The notes under the pieces are model-generated. The model was not told the origin of the DNA and did not search any database. It was given only the letters and a program-made list of their open reading frames with translations. From positions 1 to 33,734 of the forward strand of contig NZ_JAUG01000052.1 of the NCBI RefSeq assembly GCF_000708285.2: a stretch of 33,734 nt of DNA, given 5' to 3'. Shown in pieces: positions 33,558 through 33,734 of this stretch. The number at the start of each line of letters is the position of its first letter. The stretch's first letter is position 1. The position numbers were made by a program, and so were the translations under genes. Source of the DNA: Pedobacter borealis DSM 19626 (lineage in GTDB: Bacteria; Bacteroidota; Bacteroidia; Sphingobacteriales; Sphingobacteriaceae).

Positions 33558-33734
33558 TTATCCAACCTTGATCTGAGAGAGGACTTTGATAACCGATTCG
33601 CTTTCCGTTCCTTTAATAATGGCAACCAAGGCACCTTTTTTACCTTTTGCAGCCTTATTGGTCAGAACGGTATACAACTCTCCCTGGGAGAGGCTGGTTT
33701 CATCTATGGAAAGATATTCTCCCAGATTCTCCGG
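33558..33734 (-). pseudogene. ISAon1-like (ISL3-type) transposase fragment, runs off the window
   Basis: A 58-codon frame enters at the right edge and reads ENLGEYLSIDETSLSQGELY, then TVLTNKAAKGKKGALVAIIKGTE. This matches the start of the DDE catalytic region of ISAon1-family transposases in Bacteroidota (first Asp in SIDE). After VIKVLSQI the family sequence breaks off and the frame ends in KVG and stop, although intact members continue for another 150 or more residues. The copy is therefore truncated here; its N-terminal part lies beyond 33734. Confidence 0.75.

Overview
The window looks like chromosomal DNA of a Bacteroidota bacterium, most likely Sphingobacteriaceae (Pedobacter-like). The signs are a type IX secretion (T9SS) surface operon with a gliding-motility-type C-terminal domain and a PorP/SprF barrel, an OMP_b-brl outer-membrane receptor, a GH92 mannosidase, few Shine-Dalgarno sites, AT-rich intergenic DNA with small palindromic dispersed repeats, and an ISAon1-like transposase fragment. 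The genus is an inference from sequence style; no rRNA or tRNA gene was seen.

Left part (1-13050): a duplicated 72-bp repeat carrying hairpins; an overlapping minus-strand pair (SGNH hydrolase and small membrane protein); a MocR-type regulator divergent from an EamA transporter - PaiB-like - GNAT operon; a decayed MFS gene; then a four-gene operon of three secreted DUF11/Ig-like proteins and a PorP/SprF-like barrel.

Middle (13051-22050): gamma-glutamyltransferase, TfoX-N protein, a deletion scar joining two headless gene remnants, a GH92 mannosidase broken by one base, small hypothetical genes, a Crp/Fnr regulator, a 147-bp MITE-like element, and a promoter with at least six copies of a TGAGCT motif in front of a Fic protein cut off before its catalytic motif.

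Right part (22470-33031) is the most interesting: a probable RiPP (ribosomal peptide natural product) locus. Four short precursors (three on the plus strand, one divergent) share a leader ending in [SI/SV]KGG and a Thr/Asn/Ser/Gly-rich core with exactly six cysteines. They are followed by a radical SAM/SPASM maturase, an overlapping C39-peptidase ABC exporter, and a 178-residue membrane protein that looks like an HlyD adaptor reduced to its N-terminal anchor. An outer-membrane barrel lies divergently upstream and a secreted HEXXH-X18-E metallopeptidase downstream. Proposed flow: ribosomal precursor, radical SAM crosslinking at Cys, cleavage after GG and export by the C39 ABC protein, passage through the envelope. 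The architecture matches the known GG-Bacteroidales precursor / radical SAM / C39 exporter theme, but the six-Cys cores resemble the SCIFF (six Cys in forty-five) pattern of ranthipeptides, and the adaptor stub is unusual. The locus is bordered by a truncated fic gene on the left and an ISAon1-like remnant on the right, suggesting an accessory island.
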